Assembly (NCBI GenBank): GCA_963815655.1
Contig: CAWFHK010000001.1
Location: forward strand, 806,001 to 870,000
Source: JAWOLE01 sp963815655
GTDB taxonomy: Bacteria > Acidobacteriota > Thermoanaerobaculia > UBA5066 > Gp7-AA6
Length of the DNA stretch: 64,000 bases
Direction: 5' to 3'
The position numbers were made by a program, and so were the translations under genes. Shown here in pieces: positions 32,557-41,877 of the stretch; within the stretch, counting starts at the first letter, position 1, and each line of letters opens with the position of its first letter. Below the pieces are notes generated by a model that saw only the letters and a list, made by a program, of their open reading frames with translations, ran no database searches and was not told the origin of the DNA.

Positions 32557-34892
32557 TGCGGCTGATGCGCCGCGGCGCCCTCCGGGACGCGGCCCTCGCC
32601 TCCCTCTTCTTCCTCGCCGCGACCGCCGTCTTTACCTGGCCGATCGCGGCGCACGTGACCAACGGGCTGGGAGATATCTGGGACGCCAAGCTGAACGCCT
32701 GGATTCTGAATTGGGACTATCACCAGGCGTTTCGCGATCCCCTCCGCCTCTACGACGCCAACATCTTCTACCCGGCGCGCTATGCGCTGGCGTTCTCGGA
32801 GAACCTCTTCGGCGCCGCCCTCTTCGCCTTTCCCCTCTATGCCGCCGGAGTCTCGACTCTCGCGGCTTACAACGTCGTCTTCCTGCTCGGCATGTTCCTC
32901 TCCGCGATGGCCGCGTGGGCGCTGGCCCGCGACGTCACGGGAGACCCGCTCGCCGCGTCGGTCGCCGGCATCGTGTACGCGTTCTGCCCGTGGCGCATCG
33001 CGCAGATCCCGCACATCCAGTTCCAGTGGGGCGCTTTCCTCGCGCTCTCGCTCCTCTTCCTGCTTCGCTACCTCGACGGCGGCCGGCGGCGCGTCCTTTT
33101 CGGCTTCGCCGTCTGCTTCGCCTGGAACGCTCTCTGCAACGTGCACTACGCCCTCTTCTCCGGGTTCCTCGTCGCGCTCGTGCTCCTCTTCGAGGGACTC
33201 GTGGCGGGCTGGAGCGCCTTCCGGCCCCGTCTCTTCGGGGCCCTGGCCGCGATGGCGATCGCCGCCGTCGCCGTGCTGCCGCTGCTGGCGCCGTACGCGA
33301 TCGCCTCGAGGCTCTACGGAATGCAGAGAGGCACGGAGGAGATCGGCGTCTTTTCCGGTGTCTGGACGGACTTCCTGACAGCCGGCGGCCAGAACAAGCT
33401 CTACGCCCCTTTGACGAGGCAGTGGGCCAAGGCGGAAGGGGAGCTCTTCCCTGGAGTCGCGGCCTTCGCGCTGGCAATCGTCGCCCTCGCCCGGCGACGG
33501 AGTGCCGTGAAGGTCGGCGAGCCGGGACCCCTCTCGACGCGCCGCCGGAGCCTCGCGCGGGTCGTTGACGTCCTGTTGTTCGCCTCGCTCGCCGTCTGGG
33601 CCGCGTCCTTCGCCGGAGTCCATGCGATCGGACCGCTCAAGGTGCGGGAACCGAGCCGGGTCGTCGTCCCCATCACCTTACTTGCGCTCCTCCGGCTTTC
33701 TGTCGCGTTCCCTCGACGCTCGCGGTTTGTCGACCTCGGAGACTTTCTCCGGAGGACGCGGATCGGGAGGCGACAGGCGCTCTTCCTGGCGATCGCCGTG
33801 GCCGGAGTCGTGATCGCGCTCGGCACGCACACCCCTTACTACCGCTTCCTGGTCCAGTCGTTCGGACCGGTCTTCCACGTCATCCGCGCGCCGGTGCGCG
33901 GCGTCGTCCTCTTCGACCTTGGCCTCGCGGTCCTGGCGGCGTGGGGACTGTCGGAAGTGACCCGGTTCCGGGGCGCGGGTGCGCGGTTCGCCTTCGTCGC
34001 GGCCGCGGTGGCCGTGATCGGCTTCGAATACCGGGCTTTCCCCCTCGAGGTCGCCCGCGTGGATCCTGAGCCGGCGCCGGTGTATCGGTGGCTTGCGGGA
34101 GTCTCCTTTCCGGGGGGGGTCGTCGAGTGGCCGCTCGGGAACTGGTACGACCAGGAGTACGAGTTTCGCTCCACGGCGCACTGGAAGCCGCTCGTCAACG
34201 GCGCCTCGGGGTTTTCGCCCAGGGACTACGACGAGCTGGCGGCGACGCTCGATCGAAGGAAGATCCCCGACGATGTCTGGCCTCTCCTCGCGCGGGCGCG
34301 GGCGAGCCTGCTCGTCTACCATCCCGAAGCGATGAACCCCGAAACAACCGTGGCGTATGCCGATGCCGTGGACCGAGGAGTGCGCAACGGACGAATCCGC
34401 CTCCTCGGGTCTTTCCCCCGCGGCGATTCGCGCGACTTCGTCTTCTGGCTCGCCTCGGGGCCCGCCGCCGCCGCGCCGGTGGCGCAGGCTCCGGACAGTG
34501 TCCGCCGCGATCGAGACCTCCTCGGGAGAGCGCTCCACCCACCCTTCGGCTATCTCGACACTCCGGCGGAAGGGGAGACCGTCGAGGCCGGGGCTATCGC
34601 GTTCGGATGGGCGCTGGACGATTCGGGCATCGCGCGAGTCGACGTGTCCGTGGATGGCGGCGTGTCCATTCCCGCCTTGTTCGGCCAGGCGCACCCGGGA
34701 GTTTCCGACGTTCATCCCGGTTTCCCCGACTCGGCCCATGCCGGATATGGTTTCGCCATCCCGGCGCTGCCGCCCGGTCCCCATACGGTGACGGTCACGT
34801 TCGTCGGACGGGACGGCGGAAAGACTGCTCTGCGCCGGAGCATCCAGGTTCGAATGGCCGCGGCCAGGACCCCGCCAGCCTCCCGGCGCTGA
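32556..34892 (+). CDS. Large multi-pass membrane protein (GT-C/YfhO-like) with C-terminal Ig-like domain
   Basis: 778 residues from ATG 32556, which overlaps the methyltransferase stop. About ten or more membrane helices occupy residues 15-510, with early-loop motifs as in GT-C glycosyltransferases (WDAKLNAWILNWDYHQAF, ANIFYPARYALAFSENL). A periplasmic region follows, and residues about 655-770 form an Ig-like domain (TVEAGAIAFGWALDDSGIAR, HTVTVTFVGRDGGKTALRRS). Probably transfers or flips lipid-linked sugars at the cell surface; donor unknown. Cotranscription with the methyltransferase is likely. Confidence 0.72.
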   Translation: MRLMRRGALRDAALASLFFLAATAVFTWPIAAHVTNGLGDIWDAKLNAWILNWDYHQAFRDPLRLYDANIFYPARYALAFSENLFGAALFAFPLYAAGVSTLAAYNVVFLLGMFLSAMAAWALARDVTGDPLAASVAGIVYAFCPWRIAQIPHIQFQWGAFLALSLLFLLRYLDGGRRRVLFGFAVCFAWNALCNVHYALFSGFLVALVLLFEGLVAGWSAFRPRLFGALAAMAIAAVAVLPLLAPYAIASRLYGMQRGTEEIGVFSGVWTDFLTAGGQNKLYAPLTRQWAKAEGELFPGVAAFALAIVALARRRSAVKVGEPGPLSTRRRSLARVVDVLLFASLAVWAASFAGVHAIGPLKVREPSRVVVPITLLALLRLSVAFPRRSRFVDLGDFLRRTRIGRRQALFLAIAVAGVVIALGTHTPYYRFLVQSFGPVFHVIRAPVRGVVLFDLGLAVLAAWGLSEVTRFRGAGARFAFVAAAVAVIGFEYRAFPLEVARVDPEPAPVYRWLAGVSFPGGVVEWPLGNWYDQEYEFRSTAHWKPLVNGASGFSPRDYDELAATLDRRKIPDDVWPLLARARASLLVYHPEAMNPETTVAYADAVDRGVRNGRIRLLGSFPRGDSRDFVFWLASGPAAAAPVAQAPDSVRRDRDLLGRALHPPFGYLDTPAEGETVEAGAIAFGWALDDSGIARVDVSVDGGVSIPALFGQAHPGVSDVHPGFPDSAHAGYGFAIPALPPGPHTVTVTFVGRDGGKTALRRSIQVRMAAARTPPASRR

Positions 34893-34919
34893 ACGCGTCG
34901 TTGTCCGGTTCTAAACCGC

Positions 34920-36638
34920 TCAGTCGATCCACTGGAAATGGACCGGGCCGAGGCGGCGAACGTGTCCATCGGGGGCGCGCAGTTCCAGGAGCAGGATGTG
35001 CTCGAGCGCTCCGGACACCGGTTTCTCGACCCCGATGCGCCAGCCCGCCTCCGAGCAGTCGCCGAGTTCCGGCAGCGCCTGCTGGATGTCGGGGCGGGGG
35101 AACCTCTCGACGAGCGGCACCAGTCCCTCGGGCGATATCGCGGCGCGGACTTCCACGGGTCCCCGGGGAGACCGGGCCCAACCCGACGCCTCGAGCCGGC
35201 CGGAGACCCTCTGGCCCTCGATGGGAACGTCGATCCAGCCCGGGATCGAATCGTCATCGAGGTCCTTCCTCCACCAGGCGGCCGCAGGAATCGGGATGGC
35301 CTTCGCCGTATCGAACCGGGAAGCCAGGCCGGAGGAGGTCAGGGTGATGCGGACGAGCTTCCGCGTGGACAAATCCAGCTCCGAGTCACGGACGTCCCAG
35401 AGCCGCTCGGGATGCTGGTCGAGACCATTGTTGAATCCGCTCGGGAAGACCATCGCTCCGAGAAAATGGACGTAAAGGGAGAGGACGATGGCGAGCCCAA
35501 GGGCGGCGGTGGCGGCCCGGCTCCTGGCGACGGCCGGCCAGTACGACGCGACCAGGATCGTCAGGAGCGGCGCGACCTCCGTGATGAGGCGATAGCCGAA
35601 GGTATGGCCGCCCCACCACATGGTCCAGAAAGAGTAGAGACCGATCGTGGTCAGCACGCCGGCGACAAGGTAGCGGGGGAGGCGTCTGGAACCGGGAGGA
35701 GCGGTTCGAAACGCCGCGGCGCCGGCGGGCAGCGCGAAGAGGAAGACCGGCGTGAAGACGAAGAGGCCTCTCGACGGGCTGACGAGGAGGCCGGCCAGTC
35801 CCTTCCCGAAGGCACCGGCGAAGTTGGCTCGGGAGACGTCCTGCGCGGAAGAGAACGGCGAGCCCCAGTAGGCGTTGGCATACCAGACATGGAAGAGGGC
35901 GGCCGGCAGCGCGAGCGCCAGGAAGGCGGCGAAGCGCCGTCGCTCGTATCGAAGAACGTAGAGGGCGAGCGGCAGCGCGATGAGGACGTTCGTGGGCCGG
36001 TTGATGACTGCGAGCGACAGCGCCAACCCGGCGATCGGGATCGATCCGCCTCCCCGGTAGAGAGCCCAGAGGGCGATCGAGAGAAAGAGAACCGACGGGC
36101 CGTGCTGGAAGAGACCGCGGCTCGCGACGCTCCAGACAGTCGTGCCGAACGCATAGATGAGGGCGAAGAGGAGCGCCTCCTTCTCGGAGCGGCAGACACG
36201 TTTCAACGCGAGATAGAGAAAGAGGACGGAGAGAGCGGCGATCCCGGAGGCCGTCAGCATCGAGAAGAAGAAGCGGTGGCGGTAGAGATCCACGTGGGCG
36301 AGGCGAGCGGCCGCGTACACGGGCACGTTCAGGATTCCGGGCAGCACGGGGTAGTTCGACACGACGCGGCCGTGGACGAGCCGGAACCAGTAGGGGAGGT
36401 CGCCGGCGACGAACTCGCGGAAATCGAAGTCGTGGTCGTTGAGCAGCGAGATCGGGAGAAGCTCGGCCGGGACCGTGTCTCCGCTCCCCACGTACCGGAA
36501 GCCGATGGTATAGACGAAGAGCGGGAGAAAGAGCGCGATCCAGGGGGCGATCGCCCGCAACGGGACGGGCCGGCGCAGGAGCGGGACGCCATTCCCTTTG
36601 ACAGCGGTCAAGCTTCTCCCATTTCCGTCTCGGTCCAA
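34920..36638 (-). CDS. Multi-pass membrane protein, GT-C (PMT/ArnT-like) glycosyltransferase family
   Basis: 572 residues if it begins at TTG 36638; other nearby starts are possible because the first 25 residues are not conserved-looking. Around ten membrane helices (for example IAPWIALFLPLFVYTIGF and AFLALALPAALFHVWYANAY). The first periplasmic loop carries acidic residues (YVGSGDTVPAELLPISLLND, DHDFDFREF) in the position expected for GT-C enzymes. A soluble C-terminal part follows. It converges with the GT-C-like gene at 32556 and diverges from asnS. Confidence 0.7.
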   Translation of the reverse strand: MDRDGNGRSLTAVKGNGVPLLRRPVPLRAIAPWIALFLPLFVYTIGFRYVGSGDTVPAELLPISLLNDHDFDFREFVAGDLPYWFRLVHGRVVSNYPVLPGILNVPVYAAARLAHVDLYRHRFFFSMLTASGIAALSVLFLYLALKRVCRSEKEALLFALIYAFGTTVWSVASRGLFQHGPSVLFLSIALWALYRGGGSIPIAGLALSLAVINRPTNVLIALPLALYVLRYERRRFAAFLALALPAALFHVWYANAYWGSPFSSAQDVSRANFAGAFGKGLAGLLVSPSRGLFVFTPVFLFALPAGAAAFRTAPPGSRRLPRYLVAGVLTTIGLYSFWTMWWGGHTFGYRLITEVAPLLTILVASYWPAVARSRAATAALGLAIVLSLYVHFLGAMVFPSGFNNGLDQHPERLWDVRDSELDLSTRKLVRITLTSSGLASRFDTAKAIPIPAAAWWRKDLDDDSIPGWIDVPIEGQRVSGRLEASGWARSPRGPVEVRAAISPEGLVPLVERFPRPDIQQALPELGDCSEAGWRIGVEKPVSGALEHILLLELRAPDGHVRRLGPVHFQWID

Positions 36639-36666
36639 GATCCAGGATCCGGAATTCGTTCCCCCT

Positions 36667-36672
36667 TATAAT
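36667..36672 (+). promoter_or_regulatory. Perfect -10 box (TATAAT) for asnS
   Basis: TATAAT ends 12 nt before ATG 36685. The expected leader is about 5 nt. No convincing -35. Confidence 0.45.
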
Positions 36673-36684
36673 TCACGCCCCTTT

Positions 36685-37977
36685 ATGGACGCGACCCCGC
36701 TCTCCCGGATCGGCGAGAAAAACGGCCAGACCGCGACGGTGCGCGGCTGGCTGTACAACCGGCGGTCATCGGGCCGGATCCAGTTCCTGATCGTGCGGGA
36801 CGGAACGGGATACCTCCAGGCGGTCGTCGCGAAGGCGGACGTCCCGGACGAGGTCTGGGATACGGCGGAGCGCGCGACCCAGGAATGCTCGCTCTCCGTG
36901 ACCGGAGCCGTGCGAGAGGAGAACCGGGCTCCCGGCGGCTACGAGATGTCGGCGTCGAGCGTCTCGATCCTGGGACCTTCGGAGAACTATCCGATCTCGC
37001 CCAAGGACCACGGCGTGGATTTCCTGATGGGGCTGCGCCATCTCTGGATGCGCTCGTCGCAGCAGCACGCGGTCCTGCGCGTGCGGTCGGAGATCGAGCA
37101 GGCGATCCGCGACTTCTTCTACGAGCGGGACTTCGTCCTCATCGACTCCCCGATCCTGACCGGCTCCTCCGTCGAGGGGACCTCCACGCTCTTCGAGACC
37201 GATTATTTCGGCGAGAAGGCGTACCTCTCGCAGTCGGGGCAGCTCTATCTGGAGCCCGCGGCCGCCGCCTTCGGCAAGGTCTACTGTTTCGGGCCGACCT
37301 TCCGGGCGGAGAAGTCGAAGACGCGACGCCACCTGACCGAGTTCTGGATGATCGAGCCGGAGGTGGCGTTCCTCGAGTTCGACGGCCTCTGCGAGCTGGC
37401 CGAGGACTTCATCGTGGCCCTCCTCTCTCGCGCCCTCGACCGGTGCCAGGAAGACCTGAAGCGCCTGGAGAGGGACACGTCGAAGCTGACCGGGATCCAC
37501 AAGCCCTTCCCGCGGATCAGCTACCGGCAGGGGATCGACAAGCTCCGCAAGAAGGGGTTCGAGGTCAAGTTCGGCGACGACCTGGGCGCCGACGAGGAGA
37601 CGGCGCTCGGCTCGGAGACCGATCAGCCGCTGATCGTCACGCGGTTCCCGGCCGCCATCAAGTCGTTCTACATGCAGCCAGACCCGGAGGACGCGGAGGT
37701 CGTCCTGGGCCTCGACATGCTCGCTCCGGAGGGGTACGGCGAGATCATCGGAGGCTCGCAGCGCATCCACGACCTCGCGCTGCTGGAGCGGCGGCTCAAG
37801 GAGCACAAGCTGCCGAAGGAGGCGTACGAGTGGTATCTCGACGTCCGCCGCTACGGGACCTTCCCCCACTCCGGGTTCGGGATGGGCCTCGAGCGCTTCG
37901 TCACGTGGGTCTGCGGCATCCACCACCTGCGCGAGGCGATCCCCTACCCGAGGACCCTCAAGCGGATCTACCCGTAG
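36685..37977 (+). CDS. asnS: Asparaginyl-tRNA synthetase
   Basis: 430 residues from ATG 36685; the longer frame runs back through the promoter. N-terminal OB-fold anticodon-binding domain (QTATVRGWLYNRRSSGRIQF, FLIVRDGTGYLQAV), then the class II catalytic core: motif 2 in FGPTFRAEKSKTRRHLTEFW, the substrate-binding MIEPEVAFLEFDGL, and motif 3 in GFGMGLERFVTWVCGIHHLR. The HLTEFWM context and overall length indicate AsnRS rather than AspRS. Presence of asnS suggests direct Asn-tRNA charging. A TTGTGAA array follows directly. Confidence 0.95.
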   Translation: MDATPLSRIGEKNGQTATVRGWLYNRRSSGRIQFLIVRDGTGYLQAVVAKADVPDEVWDTAERATQECSLSVTGAVREENRAPGGYEMSASSVSILGPSENYPISPKDHGVDFLMGLRHLWMRSSQQHAVLRVRSEIEQAIRDFFYERDFVLIDSPILTGSSVEGTSTLFETDYFGEKAYLSQSGQLYLEPAAAAFGKVYCFGPTFRAEKSKTRRHLTEFWMIEPEVAFLEFDGLCELAEDFIVALLSRALDRCQEDLKRLERDTSKLTGIHKPFPRISYRQGIDKLRKKGFEVKFGDDLGADEETALGSETDQPLIVTRFPAAIKSFYMQPDPEDAEVVLGLDMLAPEGYGEIIGGSQRIHDLALLERRLKEHKLPKEAYEWYLDVRRYGTFPHSGFGMGLERFVTWVCGIHHLREAIPYPRTLKRIYP

Positions 37978-37980
37978 CAG

Positions 37981-38008
37981 TTGTGAATTGTGAGTTGTGA
38001 ATTGTGAA
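37981..38008 (+). repeat. Tandem heptad array, TTGTGAA type, four near-perfect units
   Basis: Four consecutive units, three TTGTGAA and one TTGTGAG, fill the asnS-rimO junction. The GTG start codon of rimO (38004) is the middle of the fourth unit, so the repeat supplies the start site. Confidence 0.92.
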
Positions 38009-39353
38009 CAAGACGCTTCCTTCCGTTGGGGTCGTGTCGCTCGGGTGTCCGAAGAACCTGGTGGACACCGAGGTGATGCTGGGGCACCTGGCGCGGGCTG
38101 GGCACGCGATCGTGCCGGACTCGGCGGCGCGGGTCGTGATGGTCAATACCTGCGGATTCATCGATCGGGCCAAGGAGGAGTCCGTCGAGGCGATCCTGGA
38201 GCAGGTCGAGAGGAAGAAGCGGGGGGAGATCGACCGCATCGTCGTCGCGGGGTGCATGGTCCAGAAGTACGGGCGGGAGCTGGCCGAGGAGATCCCCGAG
38301 GTGGACGCCTTCCTCGGGCTGGACGAGCTGGAGCTCGCGCCGGCGGCGGTCTCCGGACTTTCCGGACTGCCCCGATTCACCGAGAAGCCTCTGGCGACCC
38401 GGCTCTACGACGAGGCCGCGCCGCGGGTCCTCTCCCGCCGCCGCGGTTACGCGTACCTGAAGGTCGGCGAGGGATGCGATAACCCCTGCACGTTCTGCAC
38501 GATTCCGCAGATGCGAGGCCGCCAGAGGAGCCGGGCCATCGAGTCGCTCGTGGCGGAGGCGAAGGCGATCGAGGCGCAGGGCGTCTCGGAGCTGGTCCTG
38601 ATCTCGCAGGACACGACGCGCTACGGCGAGGACCTGGGCTTCGAGCGCAAGGGCCTCGCGCTCCTCATCGAGCGCCTCCTCTTCGAGACCGGGTTCCCCT
38701 GGATCCGGTTTCTCTACGCCTATCCGAAGACACTGGACGACTCGGTTCTGGAGCTCATGGCGAGCGAGCCGCGCTTCGTCTCCTACGTGGACATCCCGCT
38801 GCAGCACGTCTCGCGAACGATCCTGTCGGGGATGCGGCGGGGAGGGGATCCAGCCTCCTATCTGGCCCTGCTCGGGCGGATGCGGGGAAAGGTGCCCGAC
38901 ATCGCCATCCGGACGACGTTCATCGTGGGCTTTCCGGGAGAAGAGGAGGCCGAATTCCGCGAGCTCTGCGAGTTTGTCCGGTCGGCCGAGTTCGAGAATC
39001 TCGGCGCCTTCACCTACTCGCCCGAGCCCGCCTCGAAGTCCGAACCGCTGGGCGACCCGGTGCGGCCGGAAGAGAAGGAGCGGCGCAAGGACTTCCTCCT
39101 GTCGCTCCAGCGGCCGATCGCCCGCGCGAAGAACCGCGCTCTGCGCGGCCGCGAGCTGGAAGCGATCGTCGAAGGCCCGTGCGAGGAAACCGAGCACCTG
39201 CTGGAAGGCCGCCTCCGGTCCCAGGCGCCCGAGATCGACGGCCGCCTCCTCATCAACGACACCGCCGGCCGAGAGGTGAGCCCCGGCGACATCGTGCGCG
39301 TGAAGATCACCGAGACCCACGACTACGACCTCGTCGGCGGATTAGTCTCCTGA
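38004..39353 (+). CDS. rimO: Ribosomal protein uS12 methylthiotransferase
   Basis: 449 residues. MTTase N-terminal domain with three Cys (SLGCPKNLVDTEVML, MVNTCGFIDRAKEESVEAI, VVAGCMVQKYG), radical SAM core with VGEGCDNPCTFCTIPQMRGR (C-x3-C-x2-C), and C-terminal TRAM domain (LEAIVEGPCEETEHLLEGRL). RFVSYVDIPLQHVS and GMRRGG are typical of RimO, which methylthiolates Asp of ribosomal protein S12. The start is GTG 38004, inside a heptad unit; no separate Shine-Dalgarno is seen. Confidence 0.94.
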   Translation: MNKTLPSVGVVSLGCPKNLVDTEVMLGHLARAGHAIVPDSAARVVMVNTCGFIDRAKEESVEAILEQVERKKRGEIDRIVVAGCMVQKYGRELAEEIPEVDAFLGLDELELAPAAVSGLSGLPRFTEKPLATRLYDEAAPRVLSRRRGYAYLKVGEGCDNPCTFCTIPQMRGRQRSRAIESLVAEAKAIEAQGVSELVLISQDTTRYGEDLGFERKGLALLIERLLFETGFPWIRFLYAYPKTLDDSVLELMASEPRFVSYVDIPLQHVSRTILSGMRRGGDPASYLALLGRMRGKVPDIAIRTTFIVGFPGEEEAEFRELCEFVRSAEFENLGAFTYSPEPASKSEPLGDPVRPEEKERRKDFLLSLQRPIARAKNRALRGRELEAIVEGPCEETEHLLEGRLRSQAPEIDGRLLINDTAGREVSPGDIVRVKITETHDYDLVGGLVS

Positions 39354-39360
39354 CGGCCAC

Positions 39361-39410
39361 CTTGGACCTTGGACCTTGGACCTTGGACTGGAGCGAGGCG
39401 TAAGCCTCGC
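39361..39410 (+). repeat. Tandem heptad array, CTTGGAC x4 (perfect), plus adjacent hairpin
   Basis: Four perfect CTTGGAC units (39361-39388) are followed at 4 nt by a perfect hairpin, GCGAGGC-GTAA-GCCTCGC (39393-39410). The pair lies between rimO and ribF, 10 nt before the ribF start. Confidence 0.9.
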
Positions 39411-39419
39411 GACATCTCC

Positions 39420-40370
39420 ATGCGCGTCGTCCGCGATCCCCTCCGAGCCTCCGATCTGCCGCGCGGCGGCATCGTCACGATCGGGAACTTCGACGGCGTG
39501 CACCGGGGGCACCGGAAGATTCTGGAAGAGGTCGCTAACCGCGGGAGGGAGACCGGCCTCCCCTCCGTAGCCATCACCTTCGAACCGCATCCTCTGGCCG
39601 TCCTGAGACCGGACCACACTCCGCGCCAGATCCAGACGCTGCGCCAGAAGGAAGAGGCGATCGAGGCGCTGGGAATCGAAACGCTGCTCATCATCCCGTT
39701 CACCCGCGATTTCTCGCTGACCGAACCGGAGGACTTCGTCCGCGAGTTTCTGGCTGAACGGCTGGGCGCCTCGGAGATGCGCCTGGGACAGCATTTCGCC
39801 TTCGGCCGGGGCAAACGCGGCGATCTCGCGCTCCTGGAACGCATGGGCCCTGAGTGCGGGTTCACCGCGTCGGGCATCGACGAAGTCATCCACGAGGGGG
39901 AGCCGATCTCCTCCACCCGGATCCGCAACGCCCTGGAGCGCGGCGACGTTGCCGACGCCAACGCGATGCTCGGGCGGGAGTACGAGCTGGACGGGATCGT
40001 CTCGAAAGGGGAGAAGGTCGGGCACAAGATCGGCTATCCGACGATCAACCTGGCCCCCGAGAACGACTTCCACCCGGCCGACGGCGTCTACGTGACGCGC
40101 ATCGAGATCCGCTCCTTCGGAGGGCGCTTCGGCGGGGTGACGAACGTCGGCACCCGCCCGACTCTCTACGAGGACAAGAAGACGACGATCGAGACGTTCG
40201 TCTTCGACTTCGCGGCGAATGTCTACGGGGAGCGGGTGCGCCTCTTCTTTCTCGAGCGGCTGCGCGAGGAGCGAAAGTTCCCCTCTCTCGAGGCCCTGAC
40301 GGAGCAGATCTCGCGCGACATCGAGGCCGCGAAGGCCTTCCTGACCCGAGACCCGCCGGCGGGGTCCTGA
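39420..40370 (+). CDS. ribF: Bifunctional riboflavin kinase/FAD synthetase
   Basis: 316 residues from ATG 39420; extra upstream frame is repeat-derived. The N-terminal FMN adenylyltransferase domain has IVTIGNFDGVHRGHRKILEE and ITFEPHPLAVL, then GEPISSTRIRNALERGDV. The C-terminal riboflavin kinase domain begins GIVSKGEKVGHKIGYPTINL and contains GVTNVGTRPTLYEDKKTTIE and the Glu in the TIETFVFDF strand. It makes FMN and FAD from riboflavin. Gene order rimO-ribF is separated only by the heptad array. Confidence 0.95.
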   Translation: MRVVRDPLRASDLPRGGIVTIGNFDGVHRGHRKILEEVANRGRETGLPSVAITFEPHPLAVLRPDHTPRQIQTLRQKEEAIEALGIETLLIIPFTRDFSLTEPEDFVREFLAERLGASEMRLGQHFAFGRGKRGDLALLERMGPECGFTASGIDEVIHEGEPISSTRIRNALERGDVADANAMLGREYELDGIVSKGEKVGHKIGYPTINLAPENDFHPADGVYVTRIEIRSFGGRFGGVTNVGTRPTLYEDKKTTIETFVFDFAANVYGERVRLFFLERLREERKFPSLEALTEQISRDIEAAKAFLTRDPPAGS

Positions 40371-40391
40371 TAGACTCGCACCCCGGTTGAG

Positions 40392-41777
40392 ATGCCCCGT
40401 TCCGCCAGGCTTCTGATCGGAGCCTTCCTCCCGCTGCTTTCGCTGCTTTGCGACGGTTCGCGGTCCCGATTGTCGTCCTGCCCGCTGAATGTCCTCGTCA
40501 ACGCGAGCTTCGACTTCGATCTTGCCGGCTGGAGCCCGGTCCAGGGGTTCGGGAGTTCTCGCTGGGACAGCCTCGACGCCGCCGGCGCGCGGCTCTCCGG
40601 TTCGGCACTGCTCATCAACACCGCGAAGGTGGCAGGCCAGACCGCCGAGATCTTCCAGTGCCGCCAGGTCTCGCCGGCCATCTCCTACGACCTGAGCGCC
40701 TGGGCGCAGCCTCATTTCCTTTCGCCGGAGAGCGTGCGGCAGCCGCGCCACGACGCCTACGGTTACTTCTACGTCCTGGTCAACTTCTATGCGCGCCCGT
40801 CCTGCGCGGGGGCGCCGCTGGACGACTACGTGGTCCTCGATTTCAACAACTACACCACGTGGGCGCCGCTCTCGCACTCCTTCTACACTCCGAAAACCGC
40901 CGTCAGTGCGAGCGTCACGCTCGGGGTCTTCAAGAACCTCGCGATCGGCGACCTCTCCTGCTCCTTCGACGACGTTTCCCTCGCCGTTTCGGGGACCTCC
41001 TCGCCGCAGGACTCTGAGACGCTCTGCTTCGGCCGGGGCCGGTTCGCCGCGCAGGCCCGCTGGACGACGCCGGACGGGGCTGCCGGCCCGGCTCGGGCGG
41101 TCCGGCTGAGCTCCGACACCGGGTACTTCTGGTTCTTCAACCCGAACAACATCGAGATGCTCGTCAAGGTCCTCGACGGCTGCGGGACGAACTCGAGCTA
41201 CTGGGTCTTCGCGGGCGGCCTGACCGACGTCGATGTCGTTCTCACCGTGACCGACGCTTTGACAGGAGCGGTGCGATCGTACAGGAACCCCCAGGGGACG
41301 GCCTTTCTCCCGATCCAGGACACCTCCGCGTTCGGCGCCTGCGCTTCGTCTCCGGCGGCGTCGGTGCACGCGGCCGACCGGACAAGCAGTGGTCCTGCGC
41401 GTCCGTGGCCGGCGACTGTCGCGAGCGGTTGCTCTCCGGATTCCGAGACCCTCTGCCTCGGCGGCGGCCGCTTCGCCGTCTCGACCCGGTGGACCACGTC
41501 CGACGGCCGGAGCGGATTCGGAACGCCGGTCTCGCTGACTTCCGACACGGGCGCCTTCTGGTTCTTCAGTCCGACCAACGTCGAGTCGGTCGTCAAGGTG
41601 CTGGACGGCTGCGGGGTCGATTCCAGCTTCTGGGTCTTCGCCGGAGGACTGACCGACGTCAACGTGGCGATGACCGTCACCGACATGCGGACCGGCGCGG
41701 TCCGGACCTACACGAATCCCCAGGGCACCGCCTTCCTGCCGATCCAGGACACCGCGGCCTTCCCCGCCTGTCAGTAG
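40392..41777 (+). CDS. Secreted protein with two tandem copies of a beta domain
   Basis: 461 residues with an N-terminal signal (RLLIGAFLPLLSLLCDG). Residues about 25-200 resemble a carbohydrate-binding-like jelly roll (NVLVNASFDFDLAGWSPVQG). Then a ~110-residue domain occurs twice (about 212-320 and 352-461), each starting SETLCxGxGRF and containing GYFWFFNPNNIEMLVKVLDG or GAFWFFSPTNVESVVKVLDG, YWVFAGGLTDV and QGTAFLPIQDT. I know similar repeats from acidobacterial secreted proteins; their function is unknown. TAGACT 15 nt upstream may be its -10 box. Confidence 0.72.
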   Translation: MPRSARLLIGAFLPLLSLLCDGSRSRLSSCPLNVLVNASFDFDLAGWSPVQGFGSSRWDSLDAAGARLSGSALLINTAKVAGQTAEIFQCRQVSPAISYDLSAWAQPHFLSPESVRQPRHDAYGYFYVLVNFYARPSCAGAPLDDYVVLDFNNYTTWAPLSHSFYTPKTAVSASVTLGVFKNLAIGDLSCSFDDVSLAVSGTSSPQDSETLCFGRGRFAAQARWTTPDGAAGPARAVRLSSDTGYFWFFNPNNIEMLVKVLDGCGTNSSYWVFAGGLTDVDVVLTVTDALTGAVRSYRNPQGTAFLPIQDTSAFGACASSPAASVHAADRTSSGPARPWPATVASGCSPDSETLCLGGGRFAVSTRWTTSDGRSGFGTPVSLTSDTGAFWFFSPTNVESVVKVLDGCGVDSSFWVFAGGLTDVNVAMTVTDMRTGAVRTYTNPQGTAFLPIQDTAAFPACQ

Positions 41778-41834
41778 AACCGGGCGGCGAGGTCGCCGGG
41801 AGCGCGTCGAAGTCGGACGTTTCTTGCACTCGGC

Positions 41835-41863
41835 TTGACAGGGCCGGTGATCGGATGGACACT
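41835..41863 (+). promoter_or_regulatory. Predicted promoter of the metal/SPFH/Znu operon
   Basis: TTGACA (41835-41840), 17-nt spacer, GACACT (41858-41863; weak -10). ATG 41878 is 14 nt further on. No Zur-like palindrome was recognised. Confidence 0.4.
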
Positions 41864-41877
41864 CACGCGCGAACGAA

